Part shown: piece by piece, positions 16,329 to 25,462 of the stretch
Numbering within the stretch: the stretch's first letter is position 1
How the letters are laid out: each line of letters opens with the position of its first letter
Assembly: GCA_002898375.1 (NCBI GenBank)
Contig: BEIN01000009.1
Span: forward strand, 33,461-97,460
DNA length: 64,000 nt
Direction of reading: 5' to 3'
Source: a bacterium HR37
Lineage (GTDB): Bacteria > Desulfobacterota_D > UBA1144 > Nemesobacterales > CSP1-2
Position numbers and translations under genes: made by a program
The notes under the pieces: generated by a model
Seen by the model: the letters and a program-made list of their open reading frames with translations, nothing else
What the model was told of the DNA's origin: nothing
Database searches by the model: none

Positions 16329-17924
16329 CTACTCCTTTTCTTTTGTTTTTATCTTAATTATTTTACCTCCAAATATCTCAATGGCATCCTTTACCGCGGG
16401 TTCCTTGCGTATATTTTCCTTCTTTGCCAAGTACGAGGGCTCTTTAACACCAGGGTCAGGTGACTTTATATCTATCTTAACTCTTAAGTCCTTGGAGAAA
16501 AACTCTCTTGAAATCCTTTTTAGGCTCTCCTGTGCGTCTTGACGCATCAGGTGGTCGGAGTGAATTGAGGGTGTATCGAATTCTATAAGCAAGGTGCTGT
16601 TGTCAAGCTGGATTTTGCTTGCATGCTCTAGATGTCTACCCGTTATCGGCTTTTTAGATTTTACAAACCTTATAAAATCACCTATGTGGTTGTTTTCTTC
16701 CGTGGTGAGCTTCGTTTCTTCAGCGTATGTATCTGCTCCGTGTTTGACTCCGTCTGTTTCTTTATCTTCTTTTCTGTATTCCTTTCCTGCCTTCTGTAAT
16801 CTGTCTATTTTCTCTATGATGTCCCCAATTTTGACCACATCCTGAATTAGACAGAGCTTTACCAGAGTCGATTCAAGGGCAAGTATTGGATAAAGGGATC
16901 TCTGTATCTCTTCTGTGCTTCGTAGCATTAGGTCAAACATCATCTCAAGTTCCTCAATTGATCTGTTGCTAGAGATTTTCTCTAGATCCTTTATTTCTTC
17001 AGTGGATATGTCCGGGAGGTTTTCTCCTTCACATACCTTAAGTACGAGTACATCCCTTATAGTTTTTAGTAGTTCTTCTGCAAACCGCTTGGGATTTATA
17101 CCCTTTTCCAGTGCGCTGTGAAGGGCTTCTATGCTTTTTTTCGGATCTTTACTGAAAACGGCTTCAAGCGTTACCTTTACAAGGGATCTGTCAAAAAGCC
17201 CAAGTACCTCTGTTGCCTCTTGAGGTTTTATTGTGGTTCCAAAAGTTGCAACCAGCTGATCCAGCATACTTAGAGCATCTCTTAGACTACCATCTGCCTC
17301 TTTGGATATTAGGTAAAGTATTTCCCCCGGGACTTCTATTTCCTCAATTGAGGTAATCTCTTCGAGCCTCTTTCTTATTTTCTCTGCAGATACCCTTTTA
17401 AAATCGTATCTTTGACACCTTGAGAGTATGGTTGCCGGGATCTTATGTATTTCGGTTGTTGCAAGTATAAAAAGCACATGTGGAGGTGGTTCTTCAAGCG
17501 TCTTTAGCAGGGCGTTAAAGGCAGATTGTGAAAGCATATGAGCTTCATCGATTATGTAGATCTTTGTTTTGCCGGATGAGGGTAGGTACTTTACGTTATC
17601 TATGATCTCTCTTATATCATTTACACTGGTATGAGAGGCTGCATCTATCTCTATTACATCAAGAGACCTTCCCTCTGATATCTCCCTGCAAAAAACACAC
17701 TCAGAACAGGGTTCCGGTGTGGGCCCCTTTTCGCAATTAAGGGCCTTTGCCACTATTCGTGCTGTTGAGGTTTTCCCCACACCACGTGGACCTGAAAAGA
17801 TAAGGGCATGTGCTATCTTCCTTCTGGATATGGCATTCTTTAAGGTTCTTGTTATGTACTCCTGCCCTATAACCTCATCAAAGGTCTTGGGCCTCCACTT
17901 CCTGGCAAGAACGAGGTATGACAT
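16329..17924 (-). CDS. dnaX: DNA polymerase III subunit gamma/tau
   Basis: 531 aa. The AAA+ clamp-loader module has Walker A SGPRGVGKTSTARI, a Cys4 zinc module (CEKGPTPEPCSECVFC), the Walker B segment IYIIDEAHML and sensor 1 (LATTEIHKIPATILSRCQ). Domain III follows, then a charged variable linker (about 375-410), and a short tau-like C-terminus. It loads the beta clamp and couples polymerases at the fork. No convincing programmed frameshift site lies after domain III, so gamma may not be made. SRP RNA and tRNA-Ser lie directly upstream on the same strand, and ybaB and recR follow. Confidence 0.97.
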   Translation of the reverse strand: MSYLVLARKWRPKTFDEVIGQEYITRTLKNAISRRKIAHALIFSGPRGVGKTSTARIVAKALNCEKGPTPEPCSECVFCREISEGRSLDVIEIDAASHTSVNDIREIIDNVKYLPSSGKTKIYIIDEAHMLSQSAFNALLKTLEEPPPHVLFILATTEIHKIPATILSRCQRYDFKRVSAEKIRKRLEEITSIEEIEVPGEILYLISKEADGSLRDALSMLDQLVATFGTTIKPQEATEVLGLFDRSLVKVTLEAVFSKDPKKSIEALHSALEKGINPKRFAEELLKTIRDVLVLKVCEGENLPDISTEEIKDLEKISSNRSIEELEMMFDLMLRSTEEIQRSLYPILALESTLVKLCLIQDVVKIGDIIEKIDRLQKAGKEYRKEDKETDGVKHGADTYAEETKLTTEENNHIGDFIRFVKSKKPITGRHLEHASKIQLDNSTLLIEFDTPSIHSDHLMRQDAQESLKRISREFFSKDLRVKIDIKSPDPGVKEPSYLAKKENIRKEPAVKDAIEIFGGKIIKIKTKEKE

Positions 17925-17937
17925 CTTTTTACCTTAA

Positions 17938-18043
<106 letters not shown>

Positions 18044-18067
18044 AACTTATACTAAAAATGCTCTATA

Positions 18068-18157
18068 CGGAGAGGGTGGGATTCGAACCCACGAGGGAGC
18101 TTTTAACCCCCTACACGCTTTCCAGGCGTGCACCTTCGTCCACTCGGTCACCTCTCC
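18068..18157 (-). tRNA. tRNA-Ser(GGA)
   Basis: The minus strand folds as a class II tRNA. The acceptor stem is GGAGAGG/CCTCTCC with discriminator G, the anticodon arm CACGCCTGGAAAGCGTG has loop CTGGAAA (anticodon GGA), and a long variable arm and T-arm GTGGGTTCGAATCCCAC follow. CCA is not encoded. It reads UCC/UCU serine codons. Confidence 0.96.
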
Positions 18158-18219
18158 ATTGTAACATATCTAAAAAGATTCTAACACCAAGGAGTACAAT
18201 CTTCAAAGAAGGCCTTATA

Positions 18220-18843
18220 TTAATTGCCCTTGTACTCACACTTGCAAAGCTCTTTTCTTATAAAAGCAATTACGTTGTTTATGTCCCCATCCGAGAGTGT
18301 ATTGCCCCAGGCTGGCATAAGGGGAGACTTCCCTACCGCTGCCCCTCCTTCTTTAATTACCTTAAAAAGGTGTTCATCACTCAGTGTGGATACATATGAG
18401 GCATCGGATAGATCCCTTGGCTTGGGCTCAAGGGCTGCTGCTGCTGGACCGTCTCCTTTCCCTTCTGGACCATGGCATGATGCACAGATCTGCTCAAACT
18501 TTTCTTTTCCCTTGGATGGATCCCCTGCTGTGTTTGTAGCAACTACCATGCTTTTTACTTCTTCTTTCAATCCTGAGTATCTTTCCATGGTTTCCTCTTT
18601 TATCGCACCTGCAGCCTCTTCCATCTTACCCTTTGCTTCTTTTCCCATTTGCCCGATGTCTTCTGCTACCTCCTCTGCCTCTTCTTTTATGTCTGTAGCT
18701 TTTTCTTTTAAGCTCTCTACCGAGCTTGTAACCTCACCGGGAGCCTCTTTTTTCTCCTCTTCCTTCTTGGAACAGGCAACCGCAAGTGAAAGTGATAAAC
18801 CACATAACAGGGTTATAAAAACGGTAATTATTCCCTTTTTCAT
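18220..18843 (-). CDS. Monoheme cytochrome c lipoprotein with helical stalk
   Basis: 207 aa. A signal peptide ends at a lipobox-like LAVAC (C24). Residues 25-100 are a charged Glu/Lys/Ala helical stalk. A class I cytochrome c domain follows, with CASCH (120-124) and a likely Met ligand in PLMPAWG. Lipid anchoring puts the heme domain in the periplasm on a spacer, suiting it for electron shuttling between membrane complexes and soluble acceptors such as the peroxidase encoded at 45279. AGGAGG precedes the ATG. An overlapping plus-strand ORF of 212 codons is a shadow. Confidence 0.9.
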   Translation of the reverse strand: MKKGIITVFITLLCGLSLSLAVACSKKEEEKKEAPGEVTSSVESLKEKATDIKEEAEEVAEDIGQMGKEAKGKMEEAAGAIKEETMERYSGLKEEVKSMVVATNTAGDPSKGKEKFEQICASCHGPEGKGDGPAAAALEPKPRDLSDASYVSTLSDEHLFKVIKEGGAAVGKSPLMPAWGNTLSDGDINNVIAFIRKELCKCEYKGN

Positions 18844-18955
18844 TTTTTCCTCCTGTTGGTAAATAAGGGTTGTAGGTTTTATTTTATACTGTTTTTGGGT
18901 TTTGTTAAGAGGTGAGTGTCTTTTTTTGAGGTTGCTACAGTAAGAAATGCGGAAC

Positions 18956-18984
18956 TTGAGTAAATATGGAGTCCTGTTTATACT
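18956..18984 (+). promoter_or_regulatory. Sigma-70-type promoter for the enoyl-CoA hydratase gene
   Basis: TTGAGT (18956-18961) and TATACT (18979-18984) are separated by exactly 17 bases. Transcription would start near 18991, before the AGGAGGT ribosome site and ATG at 19021. Confidence 0.65.
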
Positions 18985-19020
18985 CGATTAACTAACTGTG
19001 ATTAACAACAGGAGGTAAAA

Positions 19021-19776
19021 ATGGGTTTTGTTGAGTTTGTAAAGGACACCGAGGGCATTGCAAGCGTTAAGATAAATCGGCCCAAGGTGAACGCGTTAAA
19101 CGAGTCTTTGGTGGATGAGCTTACAGAGAGTTTTCAAAGCATTTCAGATGATTCCAACATAAGGTCTGTGATTCTTACTGGGGAGGGGAGTTTCTTTTCA
19201 TTCGGATTGGATGTTCCTGAGTTTCTGGGTTATTCAAAAGAGTCTTTTACCAAGTTCCTCTTTAAGTTTACCGATCTTATAAAGTACGTTTTTCTTTTTC
19301 CAAAACCGGTTGTAGCTGCACTGAACGGGCATACAATAGCTGCGGGTTGTATGCTTGCCATGGCCTGTGACTACAGGGTTATGGTCTCTAATAAGGCAAA
19401 GATATCCTTAAATGAGATAACCTTTGGATCAACGGTCTTTGCAAGCTGTGTGGAAATACTTAAATTTGTAGTTGGGGGAAAGAATGCTGAAAGGGTACTT
19501 TATTCAGGCACCATGTATACGGCCAAGGAGGCCAAGGAGCTAGGACTTATTGATGAGGTGGTTTCTAAAGAGGAGCTAAAAAAGACTGCTATTGAGGTTG
19601 CCAAAGAATTTGCAAAGAAAGATACTCATGCCTTTAGAAGTATAAAGTCGCTCTTAAGGGAACAGGTTGCTGAAGAGATAGGTAAAAGAGAGAAGGATTC
19701 TATATTTGAGTTTGTGGATATATGGTATTCTGAAAGCACTCGCAGGAATCTTAAAGATATAAAGATACACAGTTAG
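19021..19776 (+). CDS. Enoyl-CoA hydratase/isomerase family protein
   Basis: 251 aa, crotonase fold. The oxyanion-hole segments are present (SFGLDVPEFLG and ALNGHTIAAGCMLAMACDYR). The catalytic region reads SLNEITFGSTVFASCVEIL: one acidic residue is kept in NEI, while the second hydratase Glu is not in its usual context. This leaves a single-acid enzyme such as a delta3,delta2-enoyl-CoA isomerase as an alternative to a hydratase. The C-terminal helix region (AKEAKELGLIDEVV) is standard. A strong AGGAGGT site and a 17-spaced promoter precede it. The thiolase at 32878 may belong to the same fatty-acid pathway. Confidence 0.85.
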   Translation: MGFVEFVKDTEGIASVKINRPKVNALNESLVDELTESFQSISDDSNIRSVILTGEGSFFSFGLDVPEFLGYSKESFTKFLFKFTDLIKYVFLFPKPVVAALNGHTIAAGCMLAMACDYRVMVSNKAKISLNEITFGSTVFASCVEILKFVVGGKNAERVLYSGTMYTAKEAKELGLIDEVVSKEELKKTAIEVAKEFAKKDTHAFRSIKSLLREQVAEEIGKREKDSIFEFVDIWYSESTRRNLKDIKIHS

Positions 19777-19849
19777 TGTTTGTTTTAACGAGCTTTTAAA
19801 AATCGGGTAAACTGAGAGTGAGCAACAATTTCTTAAGGTGAGGTGGGTT

Positions 19850-20290
19850 ATGAGTATAAGTATGAGTCCTCAAGAGATCAAGGTATTTCTTGCGGAAAAC
19901 AAGGTCTGTCGAATGGCTACCGTTGATAAAAACGGTATGCCTCATGTCATTCCAATGTGGTATGTAATCTTAGATGGTGATATATACATAGAGACAACTG
20001 GAACAACAAAAAAAGTTAAGAACATTAAGGCAAATGGGAAGGTTTCTTTGGTTGTGGATGCTGGTGAGTTTCTCTATGATTACAGAGGGGTTATGATGCA
20101 GGGAAGAATGGAGATTGTAGAGGACAGTGCCCTTTTTAAGAGGTTTCGGGAGGCTTTTGCTCAAAGGTACTTTGGTTCCGATGAACATCCCGGCTATAAA
20201 GTCCTTACAAGCATACCTAACCGTGTTCTTCTTAAGTTTGTTCCTGAAAAGGTGGTGTCCTGGGACTATAGGAAATGGAAGTTTGAATAG
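19850..20290 (+). CDS. PPOX-class split-barrel flavin-binding protein
   Basis: 146 aa from the ATG at 19850. The upstream GTG (19838) used in the ORF track overlaps the AGGTGAGGTGG ribosome site and is unlikely. The product shows the pyridoxamine-phosphate-oxidase-like split barrel: CRMATVDKNGMPHVIPMWYV, then TGTTKKVKNIKANGKVSLVVD and a dimer-interface strand GVMMQGRMEIVED. Members bind FMN, F420 or heme; the basic TTKKVKN segment fits a cofactor phosphate site. The substrate is unknown. LLM-type enzymes elsewhere in the window (35686, 48168) belong to another flavin or F420 family, so F420 use is possible but not shown. Confidence 0.82.
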   Translation: MSISMSPQEIKVFLAENKVCRMATVDKNGMPHVIPMWYVILDGDIYIETTGTTKKVKNIKANGKVSLVVDAGEFLYDYRGVMMQGRMEIVEDSALFKRFREAFAQRYFGSDEHPGYKVLTSIPNRVLLKFVPEKVVSWDYRKWKFE

Positions 20291-20307
20291 GTGGGTTCTG
20301 GTTTCTT

Positions 20308-20871
20308 ATGGTTAAAAGTTGGAGCGTGGTTAATTCCATTAAGTTAAATTCATACAGGGTATTTTCTACCCGAAAGGATGTGGCTGTTTCTCCGGTTACC
20401 GGAAGAGAGCATGAGTTTTTTGTAATTGAAGCTCCTGACTGGATAAACGTAATTGCAACCACTCCGGATGAGCATGTGGTTCTTATAGAGCAGTACCGCC
20501 ATGGAATCGGATCAGTAACCCTTGAGATACCGGGTGGTATGATTGACCCGGGAGAATCTCCTCTTGATGCTGCCAGAAGGGAGTTAGTTGAAGAAACGGG
20601 GTTTTCTTCTGAGGAGTGGATCTGTCTTGGGAGAGTTCATCCAAACCCAGCTATACAGCAAAACGTCTGTTACACCTTTCTTGCAAGGAATGCGAGGAAG
20701 AGTAAAGAACCAAGCCTAGAAGGTACTGAGGATATAGCTTCGCTTTTGGTTCCTATAAGTGATATACGTAGCCTGATTGCGAAAGGAAAGATTACACATT
20801 CCCTGGTTATCGCAGCGTTTTATTGGTATGATCTCTACAGAGAAACGGGTAGGGTTTTTGGTGTTACTTAG
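20308..20871 (+). CDS. Nudix hydrolase, ADP-ribose pyrophosphatase type
   Basis: 187 aa. The Nudix box is complete: GGMIDPGESPLDAARRELVEETGF, matching Gx5Ex7REUxEExGU. The N-terminal strand pattern and EQYRHGIGSVTLEIPGGMI are typical of the NudF/ADP-ribose pyrophosphatase group, which cleaves ADP-ribose and related sugar nucleotides. It lies 17 bases after the PPOX gene and may be cotranscribed with it. Its end is 47 bases from tRNA-Leu. Confidence 0.92.
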   Translation: MVKSWSVVNSIKLNSYRVFSTRKDVAVSPVTGREHEFFVIEAPDWINVIATTPDEHVVLIEQYRHGIGSVTLEIPGGMIDPGESPLDAARRELVEETGFSSEEWICLGRVHPNPAIQQNVCYTFLARNARKSKEPSLEGTEDIASLLVPISDIRSLIAKGKITHSLVIAAFYWYDLYRETGRVFGVT

Positions 20872-20879
20872 TCAGCTTG

Positions 20880-20910
20880 TTGATTCTTACTCGGTTGCTG
20901 ATAATATAAT
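20880..20910 (+). promoter_or_regulatory. Promoter for tRNA-Leu
   Basis: TTGATT (20880-20885) and TATAAT (20905-20910) are 19 bases apart. The perfect -10 would start transcription right at the tRNA 5' end (20919). The spacer is longer than ideal. Confidence 0.45.
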
Positions 20911-20918
20911 AGGTTTTA

Positions 20919-21003
20919 GGGCAGGTGGCGGAACAGGCAGACGCGGCGGCCTCAAAAGCCGCTGGGCATTGCGCCCGTAAGGGTTCGACTCCCTTCCTGC
21001 CCA
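20919..21003 (+). tRNA. tRNA-Leu(CAA)
   Basis: The acceptor stem is GGGCAGG/CCTGCCC with discriminator A. The anticodon arm GCGGCCTCAAAAGCCGC has loop CTCAAAA (anticodon CAA), and there is a long class II variable arm and T-arm GGGTTCGACTCCC. CCA is not encoded. A T-run follows at once and may end transcription. Confidence 0.96.
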
Positions 21004-21012
21004 TTTTTATTA

Positions 21013-22413
21013 CTAGCTTAAAAGACCACTTGCTATTGATTCAGCGGCCAATTCACCTGAGTGGATACAATCAGGCATACCAACGCCTTCGTAAGCACTA
21101 CCTGCAAGTGCTAATCCTCTGTGTGTTTTTACCCTCTCTTTTATCCGGTTTATAAGTTCTGTATGTCCAACACCGTATAGAGGCATTGAGTCTATATGAC
21201 GGTACACGCACATAATCAGCGGCTTATTCTTTATGTGAAGAAGCTCACTTAACTCCCTGTGTGTTGTCTCTATTATTTTTGAATCATCCCATTCACAGGC
21301 TTTGGGTTGCATGCTTCCTCCTAAAAAACAACGAAGCAGTATATTTTCTTTCGGGGCACGTCCTTGGAATTTAATGCTACTAAAGGAACAGGCAACTATG
21401 TTTCTTTTCTCTGTTGCGGGAACCACAAAACCAAAGCCATTTAGCGGATGAGATATGTCTTCTCTTCTGTATGCAAGGTTAACCACAACGGACGAGTTGT
21501 AAGGGATTTCTGATAGGTCCTTTGAAAGATCCGGGTCCAGTCCTTTAAGTAAGGATGCGGTAACATAGGCTGGGGTTGTAACTATCAGGCCATCTGCAAA
21601 GAACCTGTTTCCCTGATGTGTGGTTATAATCCATAATCCATTTTCCCTGGTTATGCTCTCTACAGAATGGTTTAGCTTTATTGTGTCTTTGGGTAAAAGC
21701 GATGCCAGTCTTTCAGGGAGGGTTTGCATGCCATTTAGAAGAGCAACAAAAAGGCTGTATCTTGCACCGCTTTGGTTCTGTTTGCCTCTGCCTTGCTCTT
21801 TCCTCATTGCCTTTATAAGGCTTCTGTGTTTTCTTTCCATTTCAAGAAGGTGAGGGAGGGTTGCACGCAGACTTATGTTTTCTGGATCAGCCATGTATAT
21901 ACTGCCTACCAGGGGCTGAACTACCCTTTCAAGTGCTTCACGCCCAAATCTGCGTATGGTAAAAGAGGCAAGGGTTTCATCTTCTTTAGGCTTACCCGGT
22001 ATGAAAAGCTCCATAAGAATACGAAGCTTTCCTTTCCAGGAAAAAAGGGGGGATTTAAGAAACGGTATGAACCTAGTAGGTGCAAGTACAAAAAACCCCT
22101 CAGGAATGGGCTGTAGTTTGCCCTGGAGGACAACAAAGGTGTTTCTGTTACGTGTGTTGGTCTGTATAAGCTCTGATTCAAGCCCTATGCGCCTGCACAG
22201 GTTAAGTGCCCATGGCTTTGTCGTTATAAAAGAGTCTGGACCATTTTCAATAAGAAACCCATCTATGTGTTCTGTTCTTATTGTTCCTCCAATTCGGTTT
22301 TGTTTTTCAAGTAAGATGATTTCTATCTTGTGGTTCTGTATGGAGCTTAATTCAAAGAGTCGGTAGGCTGCACTTAATCCTGTAATCCCTCCACCTATTA
22401 CTATAACTCGCAT
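21013..22413 (-). CDS. hemY: Protoporphyrinogen oxidase, oxygen-dependent flavoenzyme
   Basis: 466 aa. The N-terminal dinucleotide fold VIVIGGGITGLSAAYRL binds FAD; RIGGTIRTEHIDGFLIENGPDSF is the amine-oxidase/PPO signature, and the C-terminus LAGSAYEGVGMPDCIHSGELAA is the second FAD motif. It oxidises protoporphyrinogen IX to protoporphyrin IX, the penultimate heme step, using oxygen or another acceptor. It overlaps hemH by 13 bases as the last gene of the hemDE-hemH-hemY transcript. GAGGT precedes the ATG. Some relatives act on coproporphyrinogen III, but the neighbouring hemE and hemH fit either branch order. Confidence 0.93.
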   Translation of the reverse strand: MRVIVIGGGITGLSAAYRLFELSSIQNHKIEIILLEKQNRIGGTIRTEHIDGFLIENGPDSFITTKPWALNLCRRIGLESELIQTNTRNRNTFVVLQGKLQPIPEGFFVLAPTRFIPFLKSPLFSWKGKLRILMELFIPGKPKEDETLASFTIRRFGREALERVVQPLVGSIYMADPENISLRATLPHLLEMERKHRSLIKAMRKEQGRGKQNQSGARYSLFVALLNGMQTLPERLASLLPKDTIKLNHSVESITRENGLWIITTHQGNRFFADGLIVTTPAYVTASLLKGLDPDLSKDLSEIPYNSSVVVNLAYRREDISHPLNGFGFVVPATEKRNIVACSFSSIKFQGRAPKENILLRCFLGGSMQPKACEWDDSKIIETTHRELSELLHIKNKPLIMCVYRHIDSMPLYGVGHTELINRIKERVKTHRGLALAGSAYEGVGMPDCIHSGELAAESIASGLLS

Positions 22414-23348
22414 TTACCTCGTGGCTCTTTAATATAGCTGTGAACGGATTCAGCCAGTGCATGGATAAACTTTGGGTCGTCATTAACTGTGTTTGCCCTA
22501 AGTAATCTTACTCCGTTCTCTTCTGCTATCTTTTTTGCTTCAATCCCGATATCGTAGAGCACCTCAACGTGGTCACATAAAAAGCCTATTGGCTGAACAA
22601 CTGTGTATCTTACACCCTGTTTTGCAAGCTCTCTAATTGCATCGCATATATCTGGTTCAAGCCAGGGATCCATGGGGTTTCCGCTTCGGCTCTGATAAGC
22701 TATCATCCAATTTTGGTGTTTAAGTTTTCTTGCTATGGAGAGTGCCAAGGTTTTAAACTGCTCGGTGTAGGGAGATTCCTCTGCCATTCTAATGGGTATG
22801 CTGTGGGCGGTAAACACTAGCAGGGTATTTGCAAGCTCCTCTGGAGGAAGCTCAAGAAAACGCTCATATACCTTTTCCGCGCATGATTCCACAAACAGGG
22901 GATGATCAAAAACAGGAGGCAGGTACTCAACATCAATGTTAATATTTCCTTTCTCCAGGGCTTCTTTAACACTACGCTGATATTGGTTCCAGCTTGCATC
23001 ACATTGAAAGGGTGACATTATGATACCAAGTGCCCGTTTTATACCTCTTTTTGACATCTCGGTTATCGTTTCTGATATAAAAGGGTGCCAGTTACGCATA
23101 CCTATGTATACGGGAAGTTCGTATCCGTAGTCTTTTAATCTTAGCTCTAGGGCCTTTGCCTGCCTCAGCGTTATCTCGTTTATGGGTGACTTGCCCCCTA
23201 TGGCCATGTAGTGATGTGCAACCTCTTCTATCCTCTCGGTAGGAATGCGGCGTCCTTGTGTAACAATCCTGAGAAAAGGGTATATGTCTTCTGGGCTGTA
23301 TGGGCCTCCAAAGGCAAGCATAAGCACTGCATCAAAGGCTTTGGTCAT
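22401..23348 (-). CDS. hemH: Ferrochelatase
   Basis: 315 aa. It opens VLMLAFGGPYSPEDIYPFL, has the active-site His in LLVFTAHSIPIRM and the YQSRSGNPMDPWLEPDICD segment, then QPIGFLCDHVEVLYDIG with the second metal-site region. Ferrochelatase inserts Fe2+ into the porphyrin ring. The start overlaps the end of hemDE by 17 bases and its end overlaps hemY by 13 bases, so translational coupling is likely. Because a coproporphyrin ferrochelatase shares the same fold, protoporphyrin versus coproporphyrin use is not settled by sequence alone. Confidence 0.95.
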   Translation of the reverse strand: MTKAFDAVLMLAFGGPYSPEDIYPFLRIVTQGRRIPTERIEEVAHHYMAIGGKSPINEITLRQAKALELRLKDYGYELPVYIGMRNWHPFISETITEMSKRGIKRALGIIMSPFQCDASWNQYQRSVKEALEKGNINIDVEYLPPVFDHPLFVESCAEKVYERFLELPPEELANTLLVFTAHSIPIRMAEESPYTEQFKTLALSIARKLKHQNWMIAYQSRSGNPMDPWLEPDICDAIRELAKQGVRYTVVQPIGFLCDHVEVLYDIGIEAKKIAEENGVRLLRANTVNDDPKFIHALAESVHSYIKEPRGKCEL

Positions 23349-25296
23349 TGGTTTTTTTCCTCATGCTGGAATACTCATGCACTGTATCCACCAGAGTAAG
23401 TACGTTGTCAACTGGGGTGCCTGGAAGCACACCGTGGCCAAGATTAAATATGTGACCTTCTCGTCCAGCAGCTTTGTCCAGAATCCTTATTGCTCTTCTC
23501 TTAATTTCCGAAGGGGGGGCAAGGAGTACAGCAGGGTCTAGGTTTCCCTGAATTGCAACGTCGTATCCAAGTCTCTTCCAGGCCTTATCGAGCTCTATTC
23601 TCCAGTCAAGTCCTATGACACTGCTACCTGCTTCCTTCATTAGATCAAGTAGCGATGCGGTACCCGTTCCAAAGTGTATTACCGGTACCCCCGGCCTTAT
23701 CCCTTGAATAAGCTTTTTCATATAGGGAAGAACAAAGTCACGATAGTCCTCAGGTGAAAGGCATCCTACCCAGCTGTCAAAGATCTGAACTGCATCTGCT
23801 CCCGAGTCGATTTGACGGTTTAGGTAGAGTAGGGTTGCATGTGTAAGCTTATCCATAAGCACATGCCATGCTTCGGGGTCTCTATACATTAATCCCTTTG
23901 TGTTTTCATAGTTCCTGGAGCTACCTCCCTCGATAAGATAAGAGGCAACTGTAAATGGAGCACCTGCAAAGCCAATAAGTGCTATTTCAGGGGCAAGTGC
24001 ACGTCTTGATATCTCAACGGCCTTGTAGACAAAATCCAGTTCATCGGGATTAAATTCCCTCAAAGTGTCAAGGGCTTTTGTGCTTCTTAGCGGCTTTTTT
24101 ATCCTGGGGCCTTCACCCTTTGAGAACTCAAGCTCTACACCAAGTGGCTCCAGGATTAAGAGGATGTCTGCAAAAATGATAGCTGCATCAACCCCCAGTC
24201 TGTCCACTGCCATAAGCGTTACCTCTGCTGCAAGTTCAGGAGTTTTGCATAACTCTAGAAAAGAAACCCTAGCACGTAGTTCTCTATACTCTCGCAGAAA
24301 GCGACCTGCCTGTCGCATAAGCCATATCGGGGTGTAGTCAGTGGGTTCGCGGTTGCACGCTTTTATAAACACAGAGTTGTTTACTTTTTTCTCGGGTGCA
24401 TCCTTATACCATATCATATCAATTCTCTTCCATTGGCCTGTATCTACGCCATTGGAGTAGGCTATCTGCTTTCTGGTTAAAAGGTAGTGAGCTCGCCTTG
24501 CTATTTCTCTTACGAAGTTGCCCATCTTAGGGCTGTTAGGCTCATAGTCTACTGTGAATCCAAAGTTTTTTAGCGTTTCTGTTGTGGTTGGTCCTATGGA
24601 ACCGATAACAACACGTTTTAGCCCTTCCCGAAGGGGTTTTTCAAGTTCTTTTTGCCTTGCAACCTCTATTAGGTGATAAACCTGTTGGGAGCTTGTAAAC
24701 AGGGCAACCTCTACTTTACCAGAGGATATGGAATGAATTGCATCAACAAGTGGCTTTATATCTTCAGGCAATGCCCAGCGGTAAACCGCAACCGGCTTTA
24801 CCGTTGCCCCACGTTCCCTTAGCCCGTCTAGGAGTTGTGTGTTTGAGACGCCGTACTCCTGAACAACAACGGTCTTGTTATTTAGTGGTAGTGTAGAATC
24901 CAGTGACGATAGAATCTCTCGCCAGGTGTTTGGCTCTGGCACTATTATATCAGGTTTTAATCCCAGTTCCCGTAAAGCTGAAACAGGTTTGGGACCTCTG
25001 GCAACTATAGTTGTGTTTTTGAGGGACTCTATAAACTTATCACGACTGTACTTTGTTGTAACAATCTCTATGAGTGTACGGGTTCCAACACCTGTAAGAA
25101 GTATTACTACGTCTATTTTCCCGTTAAAGAGTTCTTCTGCAAATTCAAAAGCCTGGGTTGTTTCTGATAGGGGAACCTCACGCATAGAGGGTGCAACCTG
25201 GGGAATTCCGCCATAGTAGGCAATTAACCTCTCTATTTCCTTTGCACGGCGGCTTTCAAAAGCAACAACCCTCATCCCATCAAAACTAGCTTTCAT
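23332..25296 (-). CDS. hemDE: Fused uroporphyrinogen-III synthase and uroporphyrinogen decarboxylase
   Basis: One uninterrupted 654-codon frame. Residues 1 to about 275 look like HemD: two Rossmann-like halves with EFAEELFNGKIDVVILLTGVG and VALFTSSQQVYHLIEVA, and the end IGSIGPTTTETLKNFG. From about residue 307 HemE begins (NSVFIKACNREPTDYTPIWLMRQAGRFLREY) and runs to HIFNLGHGVLPGTPVDNV. Conserved HemE residues are present: R328 and R332, FADILLILEPLGV, and the Tyr/Ser substrate loop. HemD closes the tetrapyrrole ring and HemE decarboxylates the product, so the fusion joins consecutive steps. An alternative start at 25275 (MRVVAFESRR) is possible. No frame break or low-complexity joint suggests an assembly error. 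Confidence 0.92.
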   Translation of the reverse strand: MKASFDGMRVVAFESRRAKEIERLIAYYGGIPQVAPSMREVPLSETTQAFEFAEELFNGKIDVVILLTGVGTRTLIEIVTTKYSRDKFIESLKNTTIVARGPKPVSALRELGLKPDIIVPEPNTWREILSSLDSTLPLNNKTVVVQEYGVSNTQLLDGLRERGATVKPVAVYRWALPEDIKPLVDAIHSISSGKVEVALFTSSQQVYHLIEVARQKELEKPLREGLKRVVIGSIGPTTTETLKNFGFTVDYEPNSPKMGNFVREIARRAHYLLTRKQIAYSNGVDTGQWKRIDMIWYKDAPEKKVNNSVFIKACNREPTDYTPIWLMRQAGRFLREYRELRARVSFLELCKTPELAAEVTLMAVDRLGVDAAIIFADILLILEPLGVELEFSKGEGPRIKKPLRSTKALDTLREFNPDELDFVYKAVEISRRALAPEIALIGFAGAPFTVASYLIEGGSSRNYENTKGLMYRDPEAWHVLMDKLTHATLLYLNRQIDSGADAVQIFDSWVGCLSPEDYRDFVLPYMKKLIQGIRPGVPVIHFGTGTASLLDLMKEAGSSVIGLDWRIELDKAWKRLGYDVAIQGNLDPAVLLAPPSEIKRRAIRILDKAAGREGHIFNLGHGVLPGTPVDNVLTLVDTVHEYSSMRKKTNDQSL

Positions 25297-25462
25297 GTAT
25301 CTTGTGTTCCCGTGGTTGGTTTTAGTTGTTTTAAAGAAAGCCTTGACATATATAGAACCCTGATAAGGTTAGCACATGGGTATATAGGGGTCAAGTTGCT
25401 TGACTTAAAGCCAGGCTTGATATTGTAGTTTCCGTTTTTTATAATCCCTAGGGGAGGTTTAA

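Noticed and set aside
17130-17150. Run of seven A in dnaX as a possible programmed frameshift site
   Set aside because: It lies within the clamp-loader region, well before the end of domain III, where a gamma-type shift would make no functional product.
18224-18862. 212-codon plus-strand ORF opposite the cytochrome c gene
   Set aside because: The minus-strand frame has a lipobox, CASCH and a ribosome site; the plus-strand product has low-complexity Ser/Ala composition and no ribosome site.
25343-25428. TTGACA and TTGACT boxes before the DsbA-like gene
   Set aside because: Neither has an acceptable -10 at 16-18 bases, so no promoter is claimed.
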